Source: Fuerstiella marisgermanici (GTDB lineage: Bacteria; Planctomycetota; Planctomycetia; Planctomycetales; Planctomycetaceae). From it: a stretch of 64,000 nucleotides of DNA. The stretch lies in the NCBI RefSeq assembly GCF_001983935.1, contig NZ_CP017641.1:3348001-3412000 (forward strand), given 5' to 3'. Below are positions 7,501 to 15,229 of this stretch, piece after piece. The position numbers were made by a program, and so were the translations under genes. Below the pieces are notes generated by a model. It saw only the letters and a list, made by a program, of their open reading frames with translations, was not told where the DNA came from and did no database searches. Numbering within the stretch: position 1 is the first letter of the stretch; each line of letters opens with the position of its first letter.

Positions 7501-10410
7501 GATCACGGCCAGGCATTCATCACGGCCTGCGTGATTCCTCACTTATATCACATGATTCAGGGCGGTCGTTATCAACGACAGGGCGGGCAGCATTTCAACA
7601 AGCATACGTACCGCGACATCGTCACGATCGCCGACCACCTGCACTATCTGGGAGCCACCCCGCACGGCGGCAACAGTAAATCCGACGCAGCCGGAGGCGG
7701 GCATGCGCACGCTGGTGCGATGATTTATCTTGGCGACAAATGGCCGCAGAAGTATCGCAACCAGTTATTCATGAACAACATCCACGGCCAGCGACTGAAC
7801 GTCGACGTGTTGAAGCCGAATGGTTCCGGCTACGTTGGCAGCCATGGCCCGGACTTCCTGCTGACCGGCGACAAGGCCTCACAAATTCTCAACATCCGAT
7901 ACGGCCCCGACGGCAATGCTTGGATGATCGACTGGTACGACATGCAGGCCTGCCATCGCCGAGAATCCGAAGTCCACGATCGCACCAACGGCCGCATCTA
8001 CAAAATCAGCTACGAAAGTAGCCATCACGCTCCGCGTGATGAAAGCAACACGAACGACTCACGATCGAATGGAAAAACCTCAGCTCAAACTGGTGCTGGC
8101 ATCACGCGGAGCGTGATGGCTACTATTTCCAACGCAACCGACGCCGAGTTGGCGGAACTCGTTCTCCACAGGAACGACTGGTACGTTCGACACGGTCGAC
8201 GGCTGTTGCAGGAACGAGCCGCAAAGGGCGCGATCGCCGGCGAAGCTGTCGCGAAGTTGGAGAAAATTCTGACGTCACATGACGACGACACTCGCCGTCT
8301 GCGGGCGGCCTGGGCTCTGCATGTGATCGGTGAACTTAATGCGAAGAATATTCAGACAATGCTGGCCGACAGCAGCGCGTATGTTCGAGGCTGGGGCGTT
8401 CAATTGGCGATGGAAGCCGCTCGCAACAAGCCACCACAGGAACTCATCGCACAATTCACGACGATGGCTCGCGAAGATGATTCGCCGGTCGTGCGGATGT
8501 ATCTTGCTTCGGCGGCTCAGCTAGTTCCCGCCGGACAGCGATGGGACCTGCTGCAGAACCTGACCAGCCACGCAGAAGACGCATCCGATCACAACCTGCC
8601 GATGCTCTACTGGTACGCCGCCGAAGTATTGGCCGACGTTGACGCCACACGAGCACTCGCGTTAGCGATGTCGGCGGGCGAACAGATTCCGCTGCTACGA
8701 GAATTCATGCTGCGACGAATCGGCAGCGGTGGCGCACAAGCGTCGCTGCAGATTTTGGTGAAGGGACTCGGCGTGGCTCCGACCGATGACGTGAAGCTTA
8801 CGTACCTCAACGCCATTCGAACGGCACTCAAAGGCCAGCGCAAAGCGAACGCGCCGGAGGAATGGGCGGACGTTTCGTCAGCACTGCTAAAAAGCGACAA
8901 CGCCGATCTGCGAATTCAGGCGACGGCACTGGGAGTCACGTTCGGCGATTCCGCGGCGTTGCAGGCGATGCGAAGTCAGATCGAAGATGCTTCCGGCAAT
9001 GAGAAAGATCGCCTGGTGGCTCTGCAATCATTGCTGGATTCAAACGATTCCGGATTGGTCCCGACACTGCAATCGCTGCTCAAGTCCGATGGTTCTCTTC
9101 GCGTCGCCGCGATTCAGGGATTGGCTCAGTACAACGACACTTCGGTGGCTCCGGCGCTGTTGTCGAACTACGAATCGTTCACACCAGACCAAAAGCGGAT
9201 GGCTTTGGGAACACTTTGTGCGCGAGCCAGCTCGGGTGTCGCATTACTCAAGGCGGTCGAAGCCAAACAGATTGCCGGCACGGATTTGACGGCAGATCTT
9301 GTCAGGCAATTGCAATTCCTGAAGAACAAGGAAGTCAATTCGCTGCTGGAAAACGTCTGGGGAACGGCTCGCGAATCAGCCGCCGACAAAGTGGCGATGA
9401 TCGCAGAATACAAAGCACTGGTGGAATCAACCGAACACCCCGAGCCGAACCTCGAAATGGGCCGAGCGGTCTTTGCGAAGACATGCATGAAGTGCCACAT
9501 TCTTTATGGAGTCGGCAACAAGGTTGGCCCCGATCTGACAGGATCAAACCGTTCCAACATCGACTACCTGCTGAGCAACATCGTCGACCCGAGTGCCGTG
9601 ATGGCAAAGGAATATCGCGCCACGATCATCGCAACGGAAAACGGCCGCGTCATTACGGGACTGATCAAAGCAGAAGATGCCAGGTCTGTCACGGTCCAGA
9701 CCGGCGATGCTTTGGTTGTCGTACCCAAGGACGAAATTGAAGAACGAGTCGAAAGCGACAAGTCGATGATGCCGGACGATCAGTTGAAGCAATTCACGCC
9801 GCATCACGTGCGTTCGTTGATCGCTTACCTGCGAGCCAAACAGCAGAATCCGATGCTGGCGACAAAGGACAACGAGTCGACAATTTTCACCGGCAAAGAC
9901 CTCACTGGCTGGTCAGGAACTGAAGGCCTGTGGTCTGTCGAAAACGGAGAACTCGTCGGTCGCACAAGTGGACTCAGACGGAACGAATGGATCGTCAGCG
10001 ACCTGTCCGTCGACAACTTCCATCTGACACTGGAAGTGAAGCTGGTGGACAATGCCGGCAACAGCGGCATTCAGTTTCGCAGCCACGCCAAAGACGGCGA
10101 AGTCAGCGGCTACCAGGCCGACATCGGCAAAGGCTGGTGGGGCAAGTTGTACGAAGAACACGGCCGAGCTTTGTTGTGGGACAAGTCCGGCGAGCAGCAC
10201 GTGAAACTCGGCGACTGGAACACGTACGAAATCATCGCCGAACGCAAACGCATTCGCACGCTGATCAACGGCCAGCTTTGCGTGGATCTGAGTGACCCCG
10301 ACGGTGCAAAAAACGGCATCATCGCCTTCCAGCTTCACAGCGGCGGAAAAACCGAAGTCCGTTTCCGCAACATCAAACTGAACGTCTTCACACAGGAGAT
10401 ACAAAAGTAG
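4522..10410 (+). CDS. Giant secreted FG-GAP/PVC dehydrogenase-like/HEAT/cytochrome c/DUF1080 protein
   Basis: The start at 4522 (MNRPSCSRWLFAVLVAIA) gives a signal peptide ending PVAADD; codons upstream look non-coding and include the R3 repeat. Domains in order over 1,962 residues: FG-GAP/VCBS calcium-binding blades (about 40-400; DLNGDGVAD, DVDGDGDSD, DIDGDGLKD); two carbohydrate-binding-like modules (about 450-770); a PVC-type membrane-bound-dehydrogenase propeller (about 790-1,160); HEAT-like repeats (about 1,200-1,600); a cytochrome c domain with CMKCH near 1,654; and a C-terminal DUF1080 (3-keto-disaccharide hydrolase-like) domain from about 1,790. It probably oxidises or hydrolyses sugars outside the cytoplasm, with electrons passing through the haem domain; this is inferred from the families. 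An R1 repeat pair encodes residues about 1,166-1,201 between the propeller and the HEAT repeats. The stop codon lies inside another R1 copy. Confidence 0.88.
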   Translation: MNRPSCSRWLFAVLVAIACFAMPVAADDFTLHTFERQQLTGTYFSEGANAADLNGDGVADAVYGPYWFEGRGFTKKHEIYKPVPQNVNGYADNFFNWPYDFNGDGRNDVFVVGFPGTPAYVYENPGPDGFDSHWKKHQVFDWVSNESPQLINVVGDERPELVCTRDGFFGFATVNWERPFETWTFHPISEQIASKKFGHGLGIGDVNSDGRMDVIHAGGWFEQPLTHALTSRWLYHETSFSQSYGGAEMYAYDVDGDGDSDIITSHSAHNFGLGWYEQIEGGDDPKFKHHLIMGEHPSENKYGVLFSEPHSVALADIDGDGLKDIITGKTYWSHHKQSPLWDAGAVVYWFKLVRNKDGVDWIPHKADGEAGIGRQISIVDVNNDKLPDIVVGGMLGSHVLTHKTKSVSKDEWLAAQPKLYAGEKLPSVEGATALRGPKSKIDKKTGRATGAIEGESLTAKVTRGTAKAQDMGNFRGDKWSNQSQLWWTGGRIGDKLTLDLPKFTGTVDLDVVLTIAGDYGVVQLSLDDQKLGEPIDLYNPAVVTTGVLSFPKLTVEGSKHTLTAQIVGANSKAKKSFMFAIDYLRVKQADGNYVAGPAVKAPAAAKTIAGMKPKSMDGKDVNLDFETGTLADWTATGNAFEGQPIKGDTVSKRRSDMKSGHSGNFWIGGFEHHGDKRVGTLTSAPFVVSHPYGSFFANGGPTEKTRVELVRKDNGKVFFKIAGTTSETMRQVVVDLRAHVGKEIMVRLVDASTGGWGHLNFDHFRLHEKRPAKVTAPPIQLVLDEYPHAGLSADEAAAAMKLPEGFSVTVGAAEPDIQQPIAMAIDDRGRVWVAEAYEYPVRAKGDTGRDRILIFEDTDGNGTLDKRKVFREGLNLVSGLEVGFGGVWVGAAPYFMFIPDKDGDDIPDSEPQILLDGWGYQDTHETLNAFIWGPDGWLYGCHGVFTHSKVGKPGTPDDQRTPLNCAVWRYHPTRHEFEAFAQGTSNPWGVDFNDHGQAFITACVIPHLYHMIQGGRYQRQGGQHFNKHTYRDIVTIADHLHYLGATPHGGNSKSDAAGGGHAHAGAMIYLGDKWPQKYRNQLFMNNIHGQRLNVDVLKPNGSGYVGSHGPDFLLTGDKASQILNIRYGPDGNAWMIDWYDMQACHRRESEVHDRTNGRIYKISYESSHHAPRDESNTNDSRSNGKTSAQTGAGITRSVMATISNATDAELAELVLHRNDWYVRHGRRLLQERAAKGAIAGEAVAKLEKILTSHDDDTRRLRAAWALHVIGELNAKNIQTMLADSSAYVRGWGVQLAMEAARNKPPQELIAQFTTMAREDDSPVVRMYLASAAQLVPAGQRWDLLQNLTSHAEDASDHNLPMLYWYAAEVLADVDATRALALAMSAGEQIPLLREFMLRRIGSGGAQASLQILVKGLGVAPTDDVKLTYLNAIRTALKGQRKANAPEEWADVSSALLKSDNADLRIQATALGVTFGDSAALQAMRSQIEDASGNEKDRLVALQSLLDSNDSGLVPTLQSLLKSDGSLRVAAIQGLAQYNDTSVAPALLSNYESFTPDQKRMALGTLCARASSGVALLKAVEAKQIAGTDLTADLVRQLQFLKNKEVNSLLENVWGTARESAADKVAMIAEYKALVESTEHPEPNLEMGRAVFAKTCMKCHILYGVGNKVGPDLTGSNRSNIDYLLSNIVDPSAVMAKEYRATIIATENGRVITGLIKAEDARSVTVQTGDALVVVPKDEIEERVESDKSMMPDDQLKQFTPHHVRSLIAYLRAKQQNPMLATKDNESTIFTGKDLTGWSGTEGLWSVENGELVGRTSGLRRNEWIVSDLSVDNFHLTLEVKLVDNAGNSGIQFRSHAKDGEVSGYQADIGKGWWGKLYEEHGRALLWDKSGEQHVKLGDWNTYEIIAERKRIRTLINGQLCVDLSDPDGAKNGIIAFQLHSGGKTEVRFRNIKLNVFTQEIQK
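8017..8124. repeat. R1 inverted palindrome pair (REPIN-like) inside a coding sequence
   Basis: Two palindromic units face each other. The first (8017-8041) has core CATCACGCTCCGCGTGATG; the second (8100-8124) is its exact reverse complement, CATCACGCGGAGCGTGATG. The pair spans 108 bp, exactly 36 codons, and keeps the host frame open. It encodes a polar linker (SSHHAPRDESNTND onwards) between RIYKISY and the next conserved block beginning near NDWYVRH. The same palindrome recurs at 10406-10573. Confidence 0.85.
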
Positions 10411-10573
10411 CCATCACGCTCCGCGTGGTGCCAGCAACAGCGCCCGCGCCTCACTTTGCAAACCGCCCCAACAATTATTCCCTCCAACACACCTTCCAAT
10501 CATCCGTCGTACCTGAACCGAGTTAAGTCCGTCTGCGAATTGCATTTCGTCACGGCGGAGCGTGACGGCTACT
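10406..10573. repeat. R1 inverted palindrome pair (REPIN-like) between two genes
   Basis: The left unit (10406-10430, CATCACGCTCCGCGTGGTG) overlaps and supplies the TAG stop of the upstream gene. The right unit (10548-10573, CGTCACGGCGGAGCGTGACG) is inverted and ends 14 bases before the next start codon. The right palindrome carries paired changes that keep its stem. The bases between the arms show no gene. Confidence 0.82.
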
Positions 10574-10586
10574 ATGAAAGCTTCCC

Positions 10587-13427
10587 ATGAAACTGCAGTT
10601 CTTTGTCATTACGGCTGTATTGCTTGCCGCGTCAACGTCGACGGCAGCGGACAAGCTGGACATCGTTATTTGTGGCGGCAGGATCGTCGATGGCACAGGC
10701 GCGCCTTGGTATGTGGCAGATGTCGGTATTGACGATGCGAAGATTGTTCGGATCGGACACATCGCTGCCGAAGACGGCGAACAGGTCATCGATGCCACCG
10801 GGTTGATCGTGGCTCCCGGTTTCATCGACATGATGGGACAAACGGCTTCGCCGATGGTCGAAGATCCCAAAACGGCCATCAACCTGCTGACTCAGGGGAT
10901 CACCACGATCAACGCGGGTGAAGGCGGTTCGGCCGCTCCGCTTAGTAATGATGAGGGAAAGCACAAAGGCTATACGACCATGGCCGAGTACTTCACTCTG
11001 GTCGAATCCAAGGGGCTGCCGGTCAATGTTGTTCAGACCGTGGGGCATACTCAGGTGAGACGCATCGTCTTCGGTGACGCCGACAGACGTCCGTCTGCTG
11101 ACGAACTCACAAAGATGCAGGACCTTGTGCGAGAAGGAATGGAAGCCGGCGCCATTGGCGTTTCAACCGCGTTGATTTACCCACCCGCCGTCTACGCAGA
11201 AACCGAAGAAATCGCGGCCCTCGCCGCGGCCGCCGGTGAATATGGCGGCCGCTATTACACTCATATGCGAAACGAGGGCGACAAGCTGCTGGAGGCGATT
11301 GATGAAGCACTTGAGATCGGTCGCCAGGGAAAAACGCCCGTTCATATCTTTCACCTGAAAGCCGCCGGTCGACAGAACTGGGGCAAGATGCAGCTCGCGA
11401 TCGCCAAAATCAAAGCCGCTCGAGCCGCGGGTGAACAGGTGACAGCGGACATCTATCCTTACGTCAACAATGGTCTTGGCATCGCTGCACTGATCCACCC
11501 TCGGCATTTTGGTGAAGGGTACGACAAGCTTCGTCGCCGTTTAGACGATGCGGACCTGCGAGCGGAAATTCGCACAGAGATGGAAACCACCGCCGGCTGG
11601 GAGAACTGGTTTCGTCACGCCGGTCACGATTGGAATCGAATCATCATCGGGCGCAGCAACGTTGCTGACTATAAGGAGCTTGATGGTCAGTCGGTCGCTG
11701 CGATCGCAAAGGCGACTGATGAAGATCCGTGGGATGTGTTTTTCAAGTTGGTCAAAGCCGGAGCGTTCGCGCTGCCTGAAACGATGACCGACGCCAACAA
11801 GATTCTGGCCATGCAGCAGGACTTTGTTTCGTTCTGCACAGACGTTGGGCCTGCGGGAGGAAGTCGTTCTGCGTCGCACCCGCGAGCCTTCGGGGCGTTT
11901 CCACGAATGCTGTCAAAGTATGTCCGGGATCTCGGAGCAATCTCGTTGGAACGAGCGGTCGCTCAGGCCAGTGCTGCGGCCGCAAACGATGTGTTGGCCT
12001 ACGATCGAGGCCGCATTTCCGTCGGACTTGCGGCTGACGTCATCGCGTTTGACTACGACCAGCTAACGGACCACGCCGACTTCGTGAATCCTCACGCCGT
12101 GTCGGAAGGCATGAAGCACGTGATCGTGAACGGGGTGAGTGTGCTGAAGGACGGCAAACAAACAGACGCTCGCCCGGGCCGAATTCTCCGTGGCCCTGGT
12201 TACAAACGGGAGACGGCTCCGCACAATGTAAAATCGGGCGAGGACGTCGCAGCGTTTGCCAGCTACGACAGGCATATGCATGACTTCATGCAAGAGCACC
12301 GAGTTCCCGGCGCTTCCGTCGCCGTCACAGATCAGGGCAAGGTTGTGTTCGCTCGCGGTTACGGTTACGCCGACGTCGCGACTCGCGAACAGGTTGATCC
12401 CGAAAGTCTCTTCCGGATTGCGAGCATCTCGAAGCCGATTACGGCAGTGGCGATTTTGCAATTGGTCGAAAAAGGCCAGCTGAAACTCGACGACAAAATT
12501 CTTTCGGTGCTAAATCATAGCGATGACATCAAGGCGGCGGGCGACGCATTCGATCCTCGCTGGGAGGACATCTCCATTCGGCATTTGTTGCAGCATCGCG
12601 GAGGCTGGGACCGTGGCAAGTCCTTCGACGCGATGTTCAAACCGATCGACTTCGCCAAACAAGTCGGCACTGACGCTCCCGCTGATCAGGCGACCATCAT
12701 CAAAGCAATGTTCTCGCAGAAACTCGATTTCGATCCGGGCGAACGTTACGCGTATTCCAATTTCGGCTACTGTTTGTTGGGTCGAGTCATCGAAAAACTG
12801 ACCCACCAATCCTATGAAGACTACGTGAAAGAAAACGTGCTCGCCCCAATCGGCATCACCACGATGCGAATCGGAGCCACGCACTTGCAAGGCCGAGCGA
12901 AGAACGAAGTACGCTACTATCAGCCCGGCAAAGGCAAGTCTGTGTTTCAGAAGACTCTGGGTCAGGAAGTCCCGTGGCAATACGGTGCGTGGCATTTGGA
13001 GGCAATGGATTCACACGGCGGCTGGATTGCGTCAGCAACGGACCTCGCCAAATTCGCCGCGGCCTTCGACGACCCTCAGCACTGCAAACTACTTTCCGCA
13101 GAGAGCATCAAACTGATGTACGAACGACCGCCGGGCTTGGCGGGGCACAAAGAAGACGGTACACCTGAAGATAAGTTCTATTCGCTCGGCTGGATCAATC
13201 GCGTCGTTGACGGTGGAAAACTCAATCACTGGCACACGGGTTCACTCAACGGCACCGCGACGATTCTTATCCGCCGACATGACGGCAAGAACTTTGTGGC
13301 ATTGCTGAACTCGCGAGTCAGTCCGTCATCAGGACATCTCGGCCGAGACATCGATAGCCTGCTGCACAAGGCCGCCAATGACGTCACGGAATGGCCAGAC
13401 AGTGCTCCCGATTCTGGCGGACACTGA
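10587..13427 (+). CDS. N-acyl-D-amino-acid deacylase-like/serine hydrolase fusion
   Basis: A secreted 946-residue protein with signal peptide MKLQFFVITAVLLAASTSTAA. Residues about 22-530 are an amidohydrolase of the D-aminoacylase type (DIVICGGRIVDGTGAPW; later ligand candidates THMRNEG, IFHLKAAG and FCTDVGPAGG; then ASHPRAFGAFPR). The usual HxH pair after PGFID is replaced by MMGQ, so metal binding differs from the classical enzyme or the domain belongs to a variant subfamily. Residues about 555-930 are a class C beta-lactamase-like serine hydrolase with SISK near 613-616, YSN near 720 and HTG near 883, all intact. The two domains occur in the opposite order in the IS-broken gene at 242-4257. 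Together they would suit hydrolysis of D-amino-acid-containing peptides or acylated D-amino acids; the substrate is inferred. Confidence 0.87.
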   Translation: MKLQFFVITAVLLAASTSTAADKLDIVICGGRIVDGTGAPWYVADVGIDDAKIVRIGHIAAEDGEQVIDATGLIVAPGFIDMMGQTASPMVEDPKTAINLLTQGITTINAGEGGSAAPLSNDEGKHKGYTTMAEYFTLVESKGLPVNVVQTVGHTQVRRIVFGDADRRPSADELTKMQDLVREGMEAGAIGVSTALIYPPAVYAETEEIAALAAAAGEYGGRYYTHMRNEGDKLLEAIDEALEIGRQGKTPVHIFHLKAAGRQNWGKMQLAIAKIKAARAAGEQVTADIYPYVNNGLGIAALIHPRHFGEGYDKLRRRLDDADLRAEIRTEMETTAGWENWFRHAGHDWNRIIIGRSNVADYKELDGQSVAAIAKATDEDPWDVFFKLVKAGAFALPETMTDANKILAMQQDFVSFCTDVGPAGGSRSASHPRAFGAFPRMLSKYVRDLGAISLERAVAQASAAAANDVLAYDRGRISVGLAADVIAFDYDQLTDHADFVNPHAVSEGMKHVIVNGVSVLKDGKQTDARPGRILRGPGYKRETAPHNVKSGEDVAAFASYDRHMHDFMQEHRVPGASVAVTDQGKVVFARGYGYADVATREQVDPESLFRIASISKPITAVAILQLVEKGQLKLDDKILSVLNHSDDIKAAGDAFDPRWEDISIRHLLQHRGGWDRGKSFDAMFKPIDFAKQVGTDAPADQATIIKAMFSQKLDFDPGERYAYSNFGYCLLGRVIEKLTHQSYEDYVKENVLAPIGITTMRIGATHLQGRAKNEVRYYQPGKGKSVFQKTLGQEVPWQYGAWHLEAMDSHGGWIASATDLAKFAAAFDDPQHCKLLSAESIKLMYERPPGLAGHKEDGTPEDKFYSLGWINRVVDGGKLNHWHTGSLNGTATILIRRHDGKNFVALLNSRVSPSSGHLGRDIDSLLHKAANDVTEWPDSAPDSGGH

Positions 13428-13485
13428 TTCTTACGACCGTAACTGCAGCGGAATGTGTTTTCGAAGAACCAATAGGAAACGAACC

Positions 13486-15192
13486 GTGCGACATATTACA
13501 TTTCTGATTGTTCTATTGCTTGCCGCCTCGTCATTGCCCGATGCATGTGCTCAGCGTTCGCAACGCAAAATCAGCTGGGTGAACCCGAAGATCGCAAACG
13601 TCAAGGGGCTGGAGCACAAAGTGCTGGCCAGCAAGTCGCTCGGTCATGATGTTGGGTACGCCGTCTGGACGCCTCCGAAGTACGACGCAGACGAAGAGGT
13701 TCGCTATCCGGTCGTGTACTTCCTGCATGGGGCCGGCGGCACTGAAGCTTCGGATTCCGGTGGGTTCTCATCGCTCGTCGCCAGCGGCATTCGCAATGGC
13801 GCATTTCCGGAAGCGATTTGTGTGTTCCCGAACGGCGGGATGAGCGGTTATCGCGGAGAAGTCGAATCGATGATCATTGACGAACTGATTCCGCTGATCG
13901 ATCGCGACTACCGAACCAAAGCAGAAGCATCCGGGCGAGCACTCGCCGGATTTTCCATGGGCGGGGCGGGTTCCGTGCGGCTGTCGATTCTGCATCCGGA
14001 ACTGTTTTGTGCGGCTGGCAGCTGGGGCGGCGCTCTTTCGTGGCGTGGCAGCGGTGAAGACAGCCCGTTGCTTCCTGCAGCCAGGACCAGTGCCAAGAAA
14101 CTGAAGTCAAACAAATTTGCCTTGCTGACAATCAACGGAGATCAGGACCGCCCCGAAGCGTTCGCTCCGCTGAACAAGATACTCAAGCCGCATGAGATTC
14201 CGCACAAGGTCGTGACGCTCGACGACACCAAACACAATCTCGGCCACTATTACGAACGGTCGGCCGACACCATGCTGGCGTTTCTGGCAAAACAACTTCG
14301 AGGCGACAACGCAGCAGCAACGGCGCCGAAGCGAACTGTGCGAGTACTCACGATTGGCAACAGCTTCGCCGGGAACGCGCGCAAGTATCTGAAGCAGATT
14401 GCGGCGGACGGCGGAGTCGACATGGTGATCGGCACCGCCAATCTGGGCGGCTGCACGTTGGAACGGCACGCGGCTTTGGCGAAGCAATCGGCCACGGACC
14501 CTGCCAACAAACCGTACACGCGCGTCGTCGGATCGAAACGCAGCAAGCTGAGCCTACAGGAATATCTGGTCGCCGATGAATGGGACTACGTCACGGTTCA
14601 GCAGATGAGTGCCCTCAGTTTTAAGCCTGAGACATACCACCCCCACATCGACGAACTGGTCGCCATCATTCGCGAACTCGCACCAAATGCCGAGTTGCTC
14701 ATTCACGAAACCTGGGCCTACCGGCCGGATTCCGACCTGTTGAAAAAGTGGGGGATGACTCAGGCAGAAATGCACGCTGGCATCGTAAACGCCTACGGCC
14801 GCGTCGCAAAGAAATTCGACGCGAAGTTCATTCCCGTCGGTTCGGCATTCAATAAATATCGCACGACGGAAGGACGCAGAGTCGTGGTGCCAGACCCAGG
14901 CTACGACTTCGACAACCCTGTTCATCCCCAGCTTCCCGACCAATCAAACTCACTCGTCGTCGGCTGGTACTGGGACACAAAAGGCGAACAACCAAAACTA
15001 CGCATCGACTTCAAACACGCCAACATCGCTGGCTGCTATCTGGCCGGACTCGTCTGGTACGAAGCTCTCACCGGCAATGACGCTCGTCAAATCGAGTATA
15101 CGCCGCGTGGTATCAAAGAGGGCGACGAATCGTTTCTTCGCGAAGTTGCTCACTCGGTTTCGTTTAGCCGACACAGCGAACAAGCCAACTAA
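13486..15192 (+). CDS. Secreted esterase/DUF4886 (SGNH-like) fusion
   Basis: I choose the GTG at 13486 because AGGAAAC lies just upstream and the product begins with a signal peptide (VRHITFLIVLLLAASSLPDACAQ); an ATG at 13453 is possible. The first half (to about residue 285) is an alpha/beta-hydrolase esterase of the feruloyl/PHB-esterase type: VVYFLHGAGG forms the oxyanion region, GFSMGG the nucleophile elbow, and a His lies in KHNLGHYYER. The second half (from about 290) begins VRVLTIGNSF and matches DUF4886, an SGNH-like family with an early Ser in GNSF. The pairing suggests removal of ester groups from polysaccharide. It follows the deacylase fusion by 58 bases and may be cotranscribed. 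Confidence 0.82.
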   Translation: MRHITFLIVLLLAASSLPDACAQRSQRKISWVNPKIANVKGLEHKVLASKSLGHDVGYAVWTPPKYDADEEVRYPVVYFLHGAGGTEASDSGGFSSLVASGIRNGAFPEAICVFPNGGMSGYRGEVESMIIDELIPLIDRDYRTKAEASGRALAGFSMGGAGSVRLSILHPELFCAAGSWGGALSWRGSGEDSPLLPAARTSAKKLKSNKFALLTINGDQDRPEAFAPLNKILKPHEIPHKVVTLDDTKHNLGHYYERSADTMLAFLAKQLRGDNAAATAPKRTVRVLTIGNSFAGNARKYLKQIAADGGVDMVIGTANLGGCTLERHAALAKQSATDPANKPYTRVVGSKRSKLSLQEYLVADEWDYVTVQQMSALSFKPETYHPHIDELVAIIRELAPNAELLIHETWAYRPDSDLLKKWGMTQAEMHAGIVNAYGRVAKKFDAKFIPVGSAFNKYRTTEGRRVVVPDPGYDFDNPVHPQLPDQSNSLVVGWYWDTKGEQPKLRIDFKHANIAGCYLAGLVWYEALTGNDARQIEYTPRGIKEGDESFLREVAHSVSFSRHSEQAN

Positions 15193-15229
15193 TTGTGTTG
15201 ATGATCTGCGTATTCGACGGACTCTATCT

